Notes: generated by a model from the letters alone, not told the origin. Shown: positions 23,685-32,231, numbered from the stretch's first letter. The stretch: DNA of 58,149 nucleotides from Solibacteraceae bacterium (GCA_021324015.1 JAJPJX010000178.1:1-58149); one strand, 5' to 3'. Numbers and translations: made by a program.

Positions 23685-25244
23685 TTACGGCAGAAGCTGG
23701 AATCTCACATTGCTTTTCAGCGTGCTAGTAGGTGTGGCCACGGTGACGATGCCGTTGGTGGCGCCGGCTGGGACGGCTGCCCAGATCAAGGTGTCCGAAG
23801 CCACTTTGAACGTCGCCGCCGTGCCGTTGAAGGTGACGCTGGTGGCGCCCGTCAGATTTGTACCCAGGATCTGTATCGTTTGCCCGACCTTGCCCGCTTT
23901 TGGCACGAGGGAGACGAAGGGGCGCAGCCCCGTCGACAGGACTACAATGGTGCCGCATCCATTGCAGGACGCGTTCGTTCCGCCGCCGTAGACCGTCGCG
24001 TAGAGCGCACCATTCGTCGCCTGCACGAACCCATTGTTGTTCGTGGGATTGGCACCATGTGCTCCATCGAAACTGAGCACGCTCGTGAGTGTGCCTTGTG
24101 GGGTGATCTTGAAAATGGTTCCGCAACTAACGCCCAAAGTGTTGCTACAGGTGTTGTTCGCGCCACCGGCCATGGTTGTACCATACAGGTTCCCATCCGT
24201 AGCCTGAGTCAGCGGGTTGGCGGCATAGGGTAAATCACCATCGGTACAATTGGGTTGCGCGCAAAAAGTGTAAAGCGTCGTAAACACGCCTGCTGAATCG
24301 ATCTCGAATACCGTGCCGGGCGTGCCGTTTTTGCTAGACACGGTCCCGTAAAAGTTGCCATTGTAACCTTGGACCACTGGCGCTAACGGATATATCCCAT
24401 CCGCGCAATCCGGCGGAGCGCAAAAACTGTGCGCGGTGGTCAGCGTCCCCTTGGGCGTTATCTTGAAGACTGAACCTTGGAAGTAGAGCCCCCCTGTCTG
24501 GCTTGTACCATAAAAATTGCCGTCGGTAGCCTGAATCACCCCAGCGGTTGGTTGCCCCCCGCCGGAACTGGAAAAGTTGTACAGCGTGGTCAACACGCCT
24601 TGTGGAGTCACTTTGAAAACTGTGCCATCGTCGGCAGCTCCCGGAAAATAGCCTAGGGTGGTGCCATAAAAGTTACCATCGTCACCCAGCACTAAGCCGC
24701 CGTCGGGATTTCCGCCGTCGCTGCAATTCGCCAAGGAGCAGAACCTATAGAGAGTGCTGAGCTTGCCGGTTGGGGTAATCTTGAAGACCGTACCGCCACT
24801 ACTGGGCCCTCCGCCGGCGAAAGTTACTCCGTATAGATTTCCGTCGTTGCCCAGCGCCAGGCTGCCGAAATTATCCGGGTATGCACCGTCGGTGCAGTTC
24901 GGTTGGCTGCAGAAGTTGTATAGCACAACGAGCGAGCCTCTGGGGCTGATCTTGAAAACCGTTCCGCTGTTATTAGCCCCTCCAAAGACAGTGGTTCCGT
25001 ACAAATAGCCGTCCGGACCCTGCACCAAAGCGCCTCCAGGATTAGCGCCATTGGTCCCGTCGAAGGTGACCAGGGTTTTGAAGGTGGCTGTATTTGGTGA
25101 CGCCTGGTCATCCTGTGCGGGCGATGCCATCGCCGCCGCCAGGACCAGGCAGACGAGACTAAGCCCCCTCTTCCATCCTCCAGCCGGCCGGCTCATCGGC
25201 TGATGGCTGTAACGCATTGCATCTCTACGACTTGTCGTCTCCAT
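23685..25244 (-). CDS. Secreted GloVer-repeat protein with IPT/TIG domain
   Basis: A 519-residue exported protein with a signal peptide (LSLVCLVLAAAMASPAQ, about residues 28-44). It has about nine repeats of roughly 40-45 residues built around DGNLYGTT...GGTVFKITPTG.LTTLYNF, the tandem repeat of the TIGR03803 type seen in Verrucomicrobia and Acidobacteria, often with a Cys pair (FCSQPNCTDG) between repeats. A C-terminal IPT/TIG domain follows (VGQTIQILGTNLTGATSVTF). It probably folds as a beta-propeller at the surface; ligand unknown. A strong GGAGGTAAGC ribosome-binding site supports ATG 25244. Base composition is lower in GC than its neighbours. Confidence 0.88.
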   Translation of the reverse strand: METTSRRDAMRYSHQPMSRPAGGWKRGLSLVCLVLAAAMASPAQDDQASPNTATFKTLVTFDGTNGANPGGALVQGPDGYLYGTTVFGGANNSGTVFKISPRGSLVVLYNFCSQPNCTDGAYPDNFGSLALGNDGNLYGVTFAGGGPSSGGTVFKITPTGKLSTLYRFCSLANCSDGGNPDGGLVLGDDGNFYGTTLGYFPGAADDGTVFKVTPQGVLTTLYNFSSSGGGQPTAGVIQATDGNFYGTSQTGGLYFQGSVFKITPKGTLTTAHSFCAPPDCADGIYPLAPVVQGYNGNFYGTVSSKNGTPGTVFEIDSAGVFTTLYTFCAQPNCTDGDLPYAANPLTQATDGNLYGTTMAGGANNTCSNTLGVSCGTIFKITPQGTLTSVLSFDGAHGANPTNNNGFVQATNGALYATVYGGGTNASCNGCGTIVVLSTGLRPFVSLVPKAGKVGQTIQILGTNLTGATSVTFNGTAATFKVASDTLIWAAVPAGATNGIVTVATPTSTLKSNVRFQLLP

Positions 25245-25337
25245 GCTTACCTCCGTTCCGATCCCTCGAAAGTGCCGGGGTACATTCCGAAACCCAAGGG
25301 ATCGGTGAAGTATGTGCTGAGTCAGGGCTGGATGTCA

Positions 25338-25353
25338 CTACGTAAGTACGTAG
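25338..25353. promoter_or_regulatory. Perfect palindrome CTACGTA-AG-TACGTAG
   Basis: Two 7-bp arms with a 2-bp centre in the 206-bp gap between the GloVer gene (start 25244) and the selenoprotein stop. It lies 94 bp upstream of the GloVer start and is AT-richer than its surroundings. A dimeric repressor site is the simplest reading; the regulator is unknown. Confidence 0.45.
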
Positions 25354-25450
25354 TTATTTGCGGCGAGCGAACACGAAGGTGACGGCTCCCTCCCGTTCTG
25401 ATCGGCCGTGCCGGTGCGGAATGTAGATGCTGCCCTCGCCCGAAATACGT

Positions 25451-26827
25451 TCACACAAGAGCCAACTGCTCTTCGGTGGGTTCCGCTCAACAATACCAGG
25501 GTTCGGTGAGGTATGGGATGGCGGACCGCGCCGGAAGGTGAAAGTCGGGCGCCGAGGGCTGGTCCTGCGCCAGTGCCCAGATGCGGCGGAAGATTTCCTC
25601 GCGGGACGATCGTTGACGCTCTTCGGCGCGGATGAGACGCTGGAGGGCGGCGCAGAGCTGGTCCATTTCGGGATCGGGGTGCTTCCAGGGGTAGACCAGG
25701 GAATGCGGGTCGAACGGCGCGACCAGGGCGCGGACCTCTTCCAACTCCAGCAGGCGCGAGCCGGCGGGGATGAGGAGGCGGACGGCCAACTGGATGGGCG
25801 CCACCTGGGCGACTAAGTCTTCGTCCACGAGCAGGCGCAGCAGTTCGCGATAGCCTTCCCGCGTGGTCCAGGGCGTGAAGGCTACAAACGTGGGCGCGAG
25901 GTTCAACCCGGCCGCGCGCGCGAGTTGCACGGCTTCCAAAAAATCACGGCGGGTGTGGCCCTTGGCCAGGCGGGCGAGCACCGCGTCGTCCACCGATTCG
26001 ACGGCGCTGGTGACGAACAGGCAGCCGGTGCGTTTCAGAACCGGCAGCAGGTCGCGATGCCGCAGCAGGTGCTCAATCTTGATGGTGACGTCGTAGGTGA
26101 GCCGCGGAAATTCGGCGTGCAGCGCTTCCACCAGCGCGATGGCGTGGCCCGGGCCGTTGAAGAAATCCGGATCGCCGAAGGTGATGTGCTCCGCTCCGGC
26201 CGAAACCTGCCGGCGGATATCTTCGAGCACCACTTCTTTCTGCACAATGCGGAACACGCCGTTATAGACGGGCACGATGGGGCAGTGGCGGCAGAGGTGC
26301 TTGCAGCCGCGGCTGGCCTCGGTGTAGCCGGTGAGTCGCCGGACGCCGTGGTCCATCAGCCTGACGTATTCATCGAGCGGCGGCAGGCCGGCGCGGTCGG
26401 GCGCTAGAAATTGCTGGCGCTGGAGCGAAATCAGGGGCTCGGCCTGCGCGCCGTTCCTGCCCGCGGCAACGCGCTGCACCAGGCTGATGAGACCCGCTTC
26501 AAACTCTCCGCCCAGGATGGTCTGGACGCCCAGGCCGCGCAGCAGCGCCTCATTCACCGGCGCGTACAGCCCATAGCAGCAGAGATGCGCGCCCGGGTTG
26601 GCGGCGCGCACCTTGGGGATGGCGCGCACGGCCAGCCGCGTGGCGGTGTGCATCGGCAGGAAGAAGGCCACCAGGCCGGCCTCTTCCACCGCCTGCCGGG
26701 AGAGCGCCCCGCGGGAGAGATCGGCGCAGGCCACCTGGTGTCCCTCGCGGCGCAGCCAGGCGGCCGGCGAGGCCAGCCCGAAGGGCTGATGGCCCAGTTC
26801 ATACGTGGATACCAGTAAGACGCGCAC
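25451..26827 (-). CDS. Radical SAM selenoprotein with C-terminal CUAEP tail (UGA recoded as Sec)
   Basis: A B12-binding-like N-terminal domain (MRVLLVSTYELGHQPFG) is followed by a radical SAM domain with the cluster motif C175-x3-C179-x2-C182 in SRGCKHLCRHC and GDPDFFNG. A plain reading stops at the TGA 25487-25489 right after EPWYC. Continuing past it gives U-A-E-P-T-E-E-Q-L-A-L-V and a second TGA at 25451-25453. The resulting C-U-A-E-P ending matches the NCBI family described as CUAEP/CCAEP-tail radical SAM (seleno)proteins, in which the position is Sec or Cys. A stem-loop starts 13 nt after the UGA. The full product is 458 residues with Sec447. GTG start at 26827. Substrate unknown; selA, selB and selC are not in the window. 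Confidence 0.85.
25457..25489 (-). promoter_or_regulatory. Candidate bacterial SECIS element following the UGA
   Basis: In the mRNA, UGA (25489-25487) is followed by 13 nt and then AAGAGC (25473-25468), loop AGUUG, GCUCUU (25462-25457). Position just 3' of UGA and the small G/U-containing loop are as expected for a bacterial selenocysteine insertion element. The hairpin overlaps the extended coding region. Confidence 0.65.
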
Positions 26828-26865
26828 ACCCGTATGTGTATTATCGCAAGCGGCTTGGGAGATAA

Positions 26866-26877
26866 GAAAACGTTTTC
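26866..26877. promoter_or_regulatory. Perfect palindrome GAAAACGTTTTC
   Basis: 12-bp perfect palindrome 39 bp upstream of the radical SAM gene and 223 bp upstream of nirB, in the divergent gap. The central CG with A/T arms resembles LacI-family operators. No such regulator is in the window. Confidence 0.4.
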
Positions 26878-26937
26878 GGCGGCATCCAAAGTTTTCATTT
26901 GCGCGGCGCAGTGACGTGCCTTATTCTGATCCCTAAG

Positions 26938-26957
26938 CAGGTTCAATGGCGAACCTG
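26938..26957. promoter_or_regulatory. Palindrome CAGGTTC/GAACCTG upstream of nirB
   Basis: Two 7-bp arms with a 6-bp spacer (AATGGC), 143 bp before the nirB ATG. It may be a regulator site or, if transcribed, a leader hairpin. The rest of the gap shows a good ribosome-binding site (GAGGAGT) at the nirB start. Confidence 0.4.
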
Positions 26958-27099
26958 TGCCGTAAGGACCAAGGCGTCCTGGTTTCATGTGGCCGCACAC
27001 GTGAAAAGGGACGCTGCACTCCGGTCCGTTTTCTCCCGTTCCCGTCCCTTCCCATGAAACTTTGGCTCATTTCCGGTTTGATTTCGAGGAGTCCGAGGC

Positions 27100-29505
27100 A
27101 TGGAAGAACTGATCGTCGTCGGGAACGGTATGGCCGGCGTAGCTTGCGTGGAGCAGATCCTCAAGCACGCGCCGAAGTTCCACATCACGATTTTCGGCGA
27201 GGAAACGCACGTCAATTACAACCGCATTTTGCTTTCTTCGGTCCTGGCCGGAGAAAAAGAGGCGGACGAGATTGCCTTGAACAGCCTGGAGTGGTACCAG
27301 AAGCACGGCATCACGCTGCGGCTGGGCGTGCGGATCGTGGACGTGGACCCGGTCTTGAAGACGGTGACCGGCGACGACGGCAGCGTCACCTCCTTCGACA
27401 AGCTCCTGCTGGCCACCGGAAGCACGCCGTTCGTGCCGCCAATCGACGGCGTGGAGAAGGAAGGCGTGTACACCTTCCGCAACCTGGACGACGCGCGGGC
27501 GCTGGTGGAGCAGGCGCAGCCGGGGCGCAAGGCGGCCGTGATCGGCGGGGGGCTGCTGGGACTGGAAGCCGCGCGCGGCTTGCAGGTGCGGGGCTGCGAC
27601 GTAACCGTGGTGCACCTGCTCGACACGCTCATGAACATGCAACTCGACGCCACGGGCGGCCGCTACCTGGAAGCCAAGATGCAACAGCTCGGCGTGCGGG
27701 TGCTGCTGAACCGCATCACCACGCGGGTGCTGGGCGAGAGCCGGGCCGAGGGGCTGGAGTTCCGCGGGGGCGAGCGGATCGAGGCGGACCTGGTGGTGAT
27801 CGCGGCCGGCATCCGGCCCAACGCACACCTGGGGAAAAAGGCCGGGCTCAAGGTCAACCGCGGGATCGTGGTGAACGACTACCTGGAGACTTCGCACCCG
27901 GATATCTTCGCCGTGGGCGAGTGCGTGGAACATCGCGGCGTGGTGTACGGGCTGGTGGCGCCGCTGGTGGAGCAGGGCAAGGTGCTGGCGGCTACCATCA
28001 CCGGCAACAGGGGGCCGCAGTTTCAGGGCGCGCAGCCGGCGGCCAAGCTCAAGATTATGGGCGTGGACGTCTTTTCCGCCGGGCAGGTCATGGAAAGCGA
28101 CGGCGTGGAGGTGGTGCGCTACGAAGACCCGGCCATGGGGATCTACCAGAAGCTGCTGTGCCGCGAAAACAAGCTGGTGGGCGTGGTGCTGGTAGGCGAC
28201 GCGGGAGACAGCCACCGGTACGTGGACTGGCTGCGCTCCGGCGCGGATCTGGCGGGCAAGCGGCGCCATCTGCTGTTTCCCGAACCCGCGGCCGACGGCG
28301 GGCTGGACGCGGCGCAGATGCCCGACAGCGACACCGTCTGCGGCTGCATGGGCGTGACCAAGGGCGCCATCATTTCGGCCATCCACGAAAAAGGCCTGAA
28401 CACGCTGGCGCAGCTCAAGGAGTGCACCCGGGCTTCCACCGGCTGCGGGAGCTGCACCAACCTGTGCCAGCAGTTGCTGCGCGCCGTGGCGCCGGATTTC
28501 GAGGAAGACAAGAAGAAGGTGCTGTGCGGCTGCGTGCCCTTCACGCAGGAAAACCTGCGGGAGATGGTGCGCACGCAAAGGCTGCGCTCGGTGCAGGAGA
28601 TCCTGGAGATCTACGGCAACGGCGCCGGCTGCGAGATCTGCAAACCCGCGCTGAGCTACATGGTGGACATGGTGTGGTGCGGGGACCACGAGGAGGACCG
28701 CTCGGCGCGCTTCATCAACGACCGCGTACACGCCAATATCCAGCGCGACGGCACGTTCTCCGTGGTGCCGCGCATGCGCGGCGGCGTGACCACCCCGGCG
28801 GAGCTGCGGCGCATCGCGGACGTGGCGGAGAAGTACCACGTGCGCATGGTGAAGGTCACCGGCAGCCAGCGCATCGATCTGCTGGGCGTGAAAAAATCCG
28901 ACCTGCCGAAGATCTGGGCGGACCTGGGAATGCCTTCCGGGCAGGCGTACACCAAGGGAGTCCGCATGGTCAAGACCTGCGTGGGCACGGAGTTCTGCCG
29001 CTTCGGCACGCAGGATTCCATCCACGCCGGCGTCGAACTGGAGCGGCGGCTGGAGAACCTCTACACGCCGCACAAGGTGAAGATGGGCGCGGTGGGCTGC
29101 CCGCGCAACTGCGCGGAGGCCACGGTGAAGGACATAGGGCTGGTGGGGCAGGAAGGGAGCTGGCAGGTGGTGGTGGGCGGCGCGGCCGGCAAACACGTGC
29201 GCAAGGCCGATTTGCTGATCACGGTGGAGACCACGCCGGAGGCCCTGGAGGCCGCCGAGCTGTTCTTCCAGTATTACCGGGAGCACGCCAACTACCTGGA
29301 GCGCACCTATGATTTCGTGGAGCGGCTGGGGATCGAGAAGGTGCGCAAGGAAACGGTGTATGCGCCGGAGCCGGTGAAGCAGGCGCTGCGGGAGCGGCTG
29401 AGCAAGGCCAAGGCGCTTTCCCGGGACGCGTGGCTGGAGCGTGAGGAGCCCGTGCATCCCACGCAGTTCGTGCAGATTCAACCCCTGGAGGAGGTGCTGG
29501 TATGA
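27100..29505 (+). CDS. nirB: Assimilatory nitrite reductase [NAD(P)H], large subunit
   Basis: An 801-residue multidomain enzyme that reduces nitrite to ammonium in the cytosol. Order: FAD/NAD domain (ELIVVGNGMAGVACVEQIL; second dinucleotide fold AAVIGGGLLGLEAARGL), a first BFD-like [2Fe-2S] site (CGCMGVTKG near 413 with CGSCTNLC near 448), a second (CGCVPFTQE near 475 with CEICKP), and the siroheme/[4Fe-4S] reductase with the Cys set TCVGTEFCRFG (about 625) and GCPRNCAEA (about 667). All cofactor residues look intact. The start at 27100 follows a GAGGAGT site. Its stop overlaps the nirD start (ATGA). No nitrate reductase or transporter gene is adjacent. Confidence 0.96.
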   Translation: MEELIVVGNGMAGVACVEQILKHAPKFHITIFGEETHVNYNRILLSSVLAGEKEADEIALNSLEWYQKHGITLRLGVRIVDVDPVLKTVTGDDGSVTSFDKLLLATGSTPFVPPIDGVEKEGVYTFRNLDDARALVEQAQPGRKAAVIGGGLLGLEAARGLQVRGCDVTVVHLLDTLMNMQLDATGGRYLEAKMQQLGVRVLLNRITTRVLGESRAEGLEFRGGERIEADLVVIAAGIRPNAHLGKKAGLKVNRGIVVNDYLETSHPDIFAVGECVEHRGVVYGLVAPLVEQGKVLAATITGNRGPQFQGAQPAAKLKIMGVDVFSAGQVMESDGVEVVRYEDPAMGIYQKLLCRENKLVGVVLVGDAGDSHRYVDWLRSGADLAGKRRHLLFPEPAADGGLDAAQMPDSDTVCGCMGVTKGAIISAIHEKGLNTLAQLKECTRASTGCGSCTNLCQQLLRAVAPDFEEDKKKVLCGCVPFTQENLREMVRTQRLRSVQEILEIYGNGAGCEICKPALSYMVDMVWCGDHEEDRSARFINDRVHANIQRDGTFSVVPRMRGGVTTPAELRRIADVAEKYHVRMVKVTGSQRIDLLGVKKSDLPKIWADLGMPSGQAYTKGVRMVKTCVGTEFCRFGTQDSIHAGVELERRLENLYTPHKVKMGAVGCPRNCAEATVKDIGLVGQEGSWQVVVGGAAGKHVRKADLLITVETTPEALEAAELFFQYYREHANYLERTYDFVERLGIEKVRKETVYAPEPVKQALRERLSKAKALSRDAWLEREEPVHPTQFVQIQPLEEVLV

Positions 29506-29834
29506 GCTGGGTGCGCATCACGATTCCGGAGAACATTCCGCTGCGGGAAGGGCGCGCGGTGCGCGTCGGCGGCGAGGAGATCGCCGTGTTCAACCTGGGC
29601 GGCCGTTTCCTGGCGGTGGAGAACCGCTGCCCGCACAAGGGCGGGCCGCTGGCGGACGGGATTGTCTCGGGCGGGACGGTGGTCTGCCCGCTGCACAACT
29701 GGAAGATCTGCCTGGAGAACGGCGCGGTCACGAAGCCCGCGGGCGAATCCTGCGGCGTGGCCACCTACGCCACGCGCCTGGAGGACGGAGTCATCTGGAT
29801 CGAGCTGCGCGGCGAGCAGGAGGCGGCCGCATGA
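29502..29834 (+). CDS. nirD: Nitrite reductase [NAD(P)H] small subunit (Rieske type)
   Basis: A 110-residue Rieske-fold partner of NirB. The cluster ligands are Cys43-x-His45 in NRCPHKGGPL and Cys62-x2-His65 in VVCPLHNWKI, so unlike many enterobacterial NirD proteins it keeps a full [2Fe-2S] site. The frame begins at an ATGA overlap with nirB and ends at TGA 29832-29834, which itself overlaps the ATG of a 29-codon open frame. Confidence 0.95.
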   Translation: MSWVRITIPENIPLREGRAVRVGGEEIAVFNLGGRFLAVENRCPHKGGPLADGIVSGGTVVCPLHNWKICLENGAVTKPAGESCGVATYATRLEDGVIWIELRGEQEAAA

Positions 29835-29920
29835 GCCTGCGGGGATTTCGCGAGGCTTTGCCGCCGGCGGGCGCGCGGTGCGTATGGAGAAGTCCTACAC
29901 CGATTGATAAAGAAATGTAA
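29831..29920 (+). CDS. 29-codon open frame overlapping the nirD stop, possible gene remnant
   Basis: Starts with ATGA overlap at the nirD stop and encodes MSLRGFREALPPAGARCVWR then a few polar residues. The overlapping start is what one expects for a third gene of the nir operon, yet it ends after 29 codons and sequence after it is non-coding and AT-rich. It may be the first codons of a deleted gene or chance. No motif recognised. Confidence 0.3.
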   Translation: MSLRGFREALPPAGARCVWRSPTPIDKEM

Positions 29921-29935
29921 ATTCTGAGACATTTC
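29912..29935 (+). terminator. Inverted repeat after the nir operon
   Basis: GAAATGT (29912-29918) and ACATTTC (29929-29935) pair perfectly with a 10-nt loop, in AT-rich sequence after nirBD. No long U-tract follows, so it may be a weak terminator or an operator for the gene starting at 30000. Confidence 0.35.
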
Positions 29936-29999
29936 ACATCCGCTTGAGAATATTTCCGTTTACCCTGTCCAAGTGAGAATCATCGACGGGGAGGAATTC

Positions 30000-31373
30000 A
30001 TGCGGAATTACCGGACGGGGATGCAGTGGGCAGCAGCCGCGCTTCTATGGATGGGGGGAGCCAGCCTGGTATGGGCGTTTCCCTTCGGGCCGCCGGCGGG
30101 GGTGACGCCGGCGCCGGGCGACCAGCCGGGGGTGGCCTGCACGCGGTGCCATCGCGGCACGGCGTTGAACGGCGGCGGAGGCAGCGTGAAAGTGGCTTTC
30201 CCCGGCGGCCTGGTGTACACGCCCGGGCAGGCGCAAACGCTGACCATCACGGTGACGGACGCGGCCGCGGTGGTGTTCGGATTCGAGATGACGGCGCGCC
30301 TGGAGAGCGGGCCCTCCACGCAGCAGGCGGGCAGTTTCACGGCGGGCCAGAACCAGAGGGTGGTCTGCTCCAACAACCAGCCGATGCCAGCGGGAGGCTG
30401 CGCGGACAACGGCCTCGAGTGGATCGAGCACACGCTGCCTTCCCCCACCAACACGATCCAAGTGCAGTGGACGCCGCCGGCCACGGCTTCGGGCAACATC
30501 CACATTTACGTCGCCGCCAACGCCGCCAACGGGGATGAGACGCCGGGCAACGATCACATCTACGGGGCCGGCTACGTGCTGATTCCGGCGGCGCCGTCTT
30601 CGGCGACGCCCGCGACCATCAGCAGCGTGGTGAACGGCGCGAGCGGCGCGCCCACCATCGAGACGTGCTCGATGGTGACCATTTACGGATCGAATTTCGC
30701 CACCACGACAGCCACCTGGAACGGCGCGATCACCGGCGGCGTGTACCCCACCACGCTGGCGGGGGCGACCGTCTCCATCGACGGCAAGCCCGCGGCGCTG
30801 GCGTTCGTGAGCCCCACGCAGATCAACGCGCTGGCCCCGTTGGGCATGGCCCCGGGGCCGGTCAGCGTGTCCGTGGGGAACGCCAACGGGTGGAGCGCCG
30901 CGGTGATGGCGCAGGTGGCGGAGGAATCCCCGGCGTTCTTCACCTACTCGCAGGGGCAGAACCGGTACATTGCCGGATTGGTGGCCATCTCCGGCACGCC
31001 GGTCACCTATCAATACCTGGCGCCGCAGGGGCTGCTGGACCCCTCGCTCACGGCGCGCGCCGCCAAGCCGGGCGATATCGTGCTGCTCTACGGGACGGGC
31101 TTCGGCCCCACCGCACCACAAATCAATCCCGAACTGGTGCTGGCCAACCCGGTGCCATTGGCGCACCGGGGGAACGGGCCCACTGCGCCGGTGATTCACA
31201 TCACGATCGGCGGGCAGGAGGCGCAAGTGCAGTTCGCGGGCATGATTGCCGCAGGCGTATACCAGTTCAACGTGGTCGTGCCGCAGGTCGCCAACGGAGA
31301 CCAGGCGGTGGTGGCGACCACGCTGGGCGGAGTTTCGCCGACGCAGCAGGTGTATATTCCGGTGCAGCAGTAG
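30000..31373 (+). CDS. Secreted anchor-V/Reeler-like protein with CxxCH site and Solibacter-type C-terminal domain
   Basis: A 457-residue exported protein with a signal peptide (WAAAALLWMGGASLVWAFPFG). Near the N-terminus is Cys47-T-R-Cys50-His51, a single c-type heme motif, within a Reeler/anchor-V-like beta domain (PGQAQTLTITVTD, FEMTARLESG). The second half (SSVVNGASGAPTIETCSMVTIYGSNFA, ATVSIDGKPAALAFVSPTQINALAP, GDIVLLYGTGFGPT, GVYQFNVVVP) is the C-terminal domain found repeatedly in Solibacter-type Acidobacteria (TIGR03437-like). The strong GGGGAGGAATTC before ATG 30000 fixes the start, better than the GTG at 29973. Role unknown; probably surface-bound. Confidence 0.85.
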   Translation: MRNYRTGMQWAAAALLWMGGASLVWAFPFGPPAGVTPAPGDQPGVACTRCHRGTALNGGGGSVKVAFPGGLVYTPGQAQTLTITVTDAAAVVFGFEMTARLESGPSTQQAGSFTAGQNQRVVCSNNQPMPAGGCADNGLEWIEHTLPSPTNTIQVQWTPPATASGNIHIYVAANAANGDETPGNDHIYGAGYVLIPAAPSSATPATISSVVNGASGAPTIETCSMVTIYGSNFATTTATWNGAITGGVYPTTLAGATVSIDGKPAALAFVSPTQINALAPLGMAPGPVSVSVGNANGWSAAVMAQVAEESPAFFTYSQGQNRYIAGLVAISGTPVTYQYLAPQGLLDPSLTARAAKPGDIVLLYGTGFGPTAPQINPELVLANPVPLAHRGNGPTAPVIHITIGGQEAQVQFAGMIAAGVYQFNVVVPQVANGDQAVVATTLGGVSPTQQVYIPVQQ

Positions 31374-31401
31374 AGGGGTTCGCCTGAACACTATGGTTAG
31401 C

Positions 31402-31432
31402 TGGGCAGGCTGAGGAAGTGTGCGCCTGCCCA
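31402..31432 (+). terminator. Hairpin downstream of the CxxCH protein
   Basis: TGGGCAGGC (31402-31410) and GCCTGCCCA (31424-31432) are perfectly complementary with a 13-nt loop, 29 nt after the stop codon. No U-tract follows, so it may be a Rho-type end or stabilising hairpin. Confidence 0.5.
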
Positions 31433-31697
31433 CCGGTCGGCTTTCGGCCTGCGCGCTATCCGGGAAGCACCAATCGTTGGGGGGACGTTTCGGTAAGCGC
31501 TGAGCGATCAGCCGGGCTTTACGTTATTCTGGACCGGCTGCCGAGATGGGGACTGCGCGTCAGGTCGGATTGCTTCCGGGTGGGCGACAATCCGGCCGTT
31601 ACGCGGGACCCGTCACTGTGCCCATGTAACGCCTCACGCGATGGACGAAAGTGTGGACCCTCTGCCTCATCTGCGGGTTAACACACTCCTGTTTAGT
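31433..31697. other. Intergenic stretch between convergent genes, nothing recognised
   Basis: Short open frames are present but have no start signals or recognisable domains. Both flanking genes end here. No RNA gene or mobile-element end could be seen. Confidence 0.4.
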
Positions 31698-32219
31698 CTA
31701 GGCGGAATACTGCAAACGTAGAATTCGAACGCACATCTGCAACCCATTCGACGACTGCGGCACAGGAAAGACCTGCTGTTTCGTAGTCACCTGGTCAACG
31801 CCATCCAGCGACCAATCGTTCGGATCGAACGAACGACCGATGGCAATTTGCGCGAACGTAATGGAATCGACATAGCGCAGCGGTGGCAATTCGATGGTGA
31901 ACGTGTCATTCGCCGGTTGCCCAGAGTAAGGCAAGAGATCTTCAAAATTTTCGAAACTCTTTGACCAGGCCTTTTCTTCCGTAATGATGGCCTCAGTGGG
32001 GTCGAGATACATCGGCGGAATAATGGGCACCCCATTCCCGACCTTCACATGCTTCTGCCCCGATTCGTGATAGCTGACCTTCACGGAGTCACCTTTTTTC
32101 GGCTGGTAGATGTAGAGGTCGTTGCCCTTGACGCGCACCTCGCAAAAGCGGCGCACGTCCGGCCCATCTCTAAGGTTGACGCGCAATACATACTCGTTCG
32201 GATCGACGATCCGAGACAT
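31698..32219 (-). CDS. Protein of unknown function, 173 residues
   Basis: Starts MSRIVDPNEYVLRVNLRDGP and continues as a beta-rich soluble protein with YIYQPKKGDSVKVSYHESGQKHVK and GNGVPIIPPMYLDPTEAI. No signal peptide, membrane segment or catalytic motif is visible and I do not recognise the family. ATG 32219 is supported by a TATGAT -10 box ending 6 nt upstream, the same leaderless spacing as four other genes in the window; the frame is open to 32315. Its lower GC content compared with neighbours may point to horizontal gain. It lies 195 nt downstream of the DUF362 gene. Confidence 0.6.
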   Translation of the reverse strand: MSRIVDPNEYVLRVNLRDGPDVRRFCEVRVKGNDLYIYQPKKGDSVKVSYHESGQKHVKVGNGVPIIPPMYLDPTEAIITEEKAWSKSFENFEDLLPYSGQPANDTFTIELPPLRYVDSITFAQIAIGRSFDPNDWSLDGVDQVTTKQQVFPVPQSSNGLQMCVRILRLQYSA

Positions 32220-32225
32220 GTCGAC

Positions 32226-32231
32226 ATCATA
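32226..32231 (-). promoter_or_regulatory. -10 box (TATGAT), leaderless arrangement
   Basis: TATGAT, 6-nt gap (GTCGAC), then ATG at 32219 on the minus strand. No ribosome-binding site in the gap. Confidence 0.45.

Noticed and set aside
26946-29481. Long open frames on both strands over nirB
   Set aside because: Only the frame starting at 27100 gives the nitrite reductase domains; the others are shadows.
31418-31681. 87-codon open frame after the CxxCH protein
   Set aside because: No ribosome-binding site or recognisable domain, and Arg/Cys-rich composition typical of non-coding GC-rich sequence.
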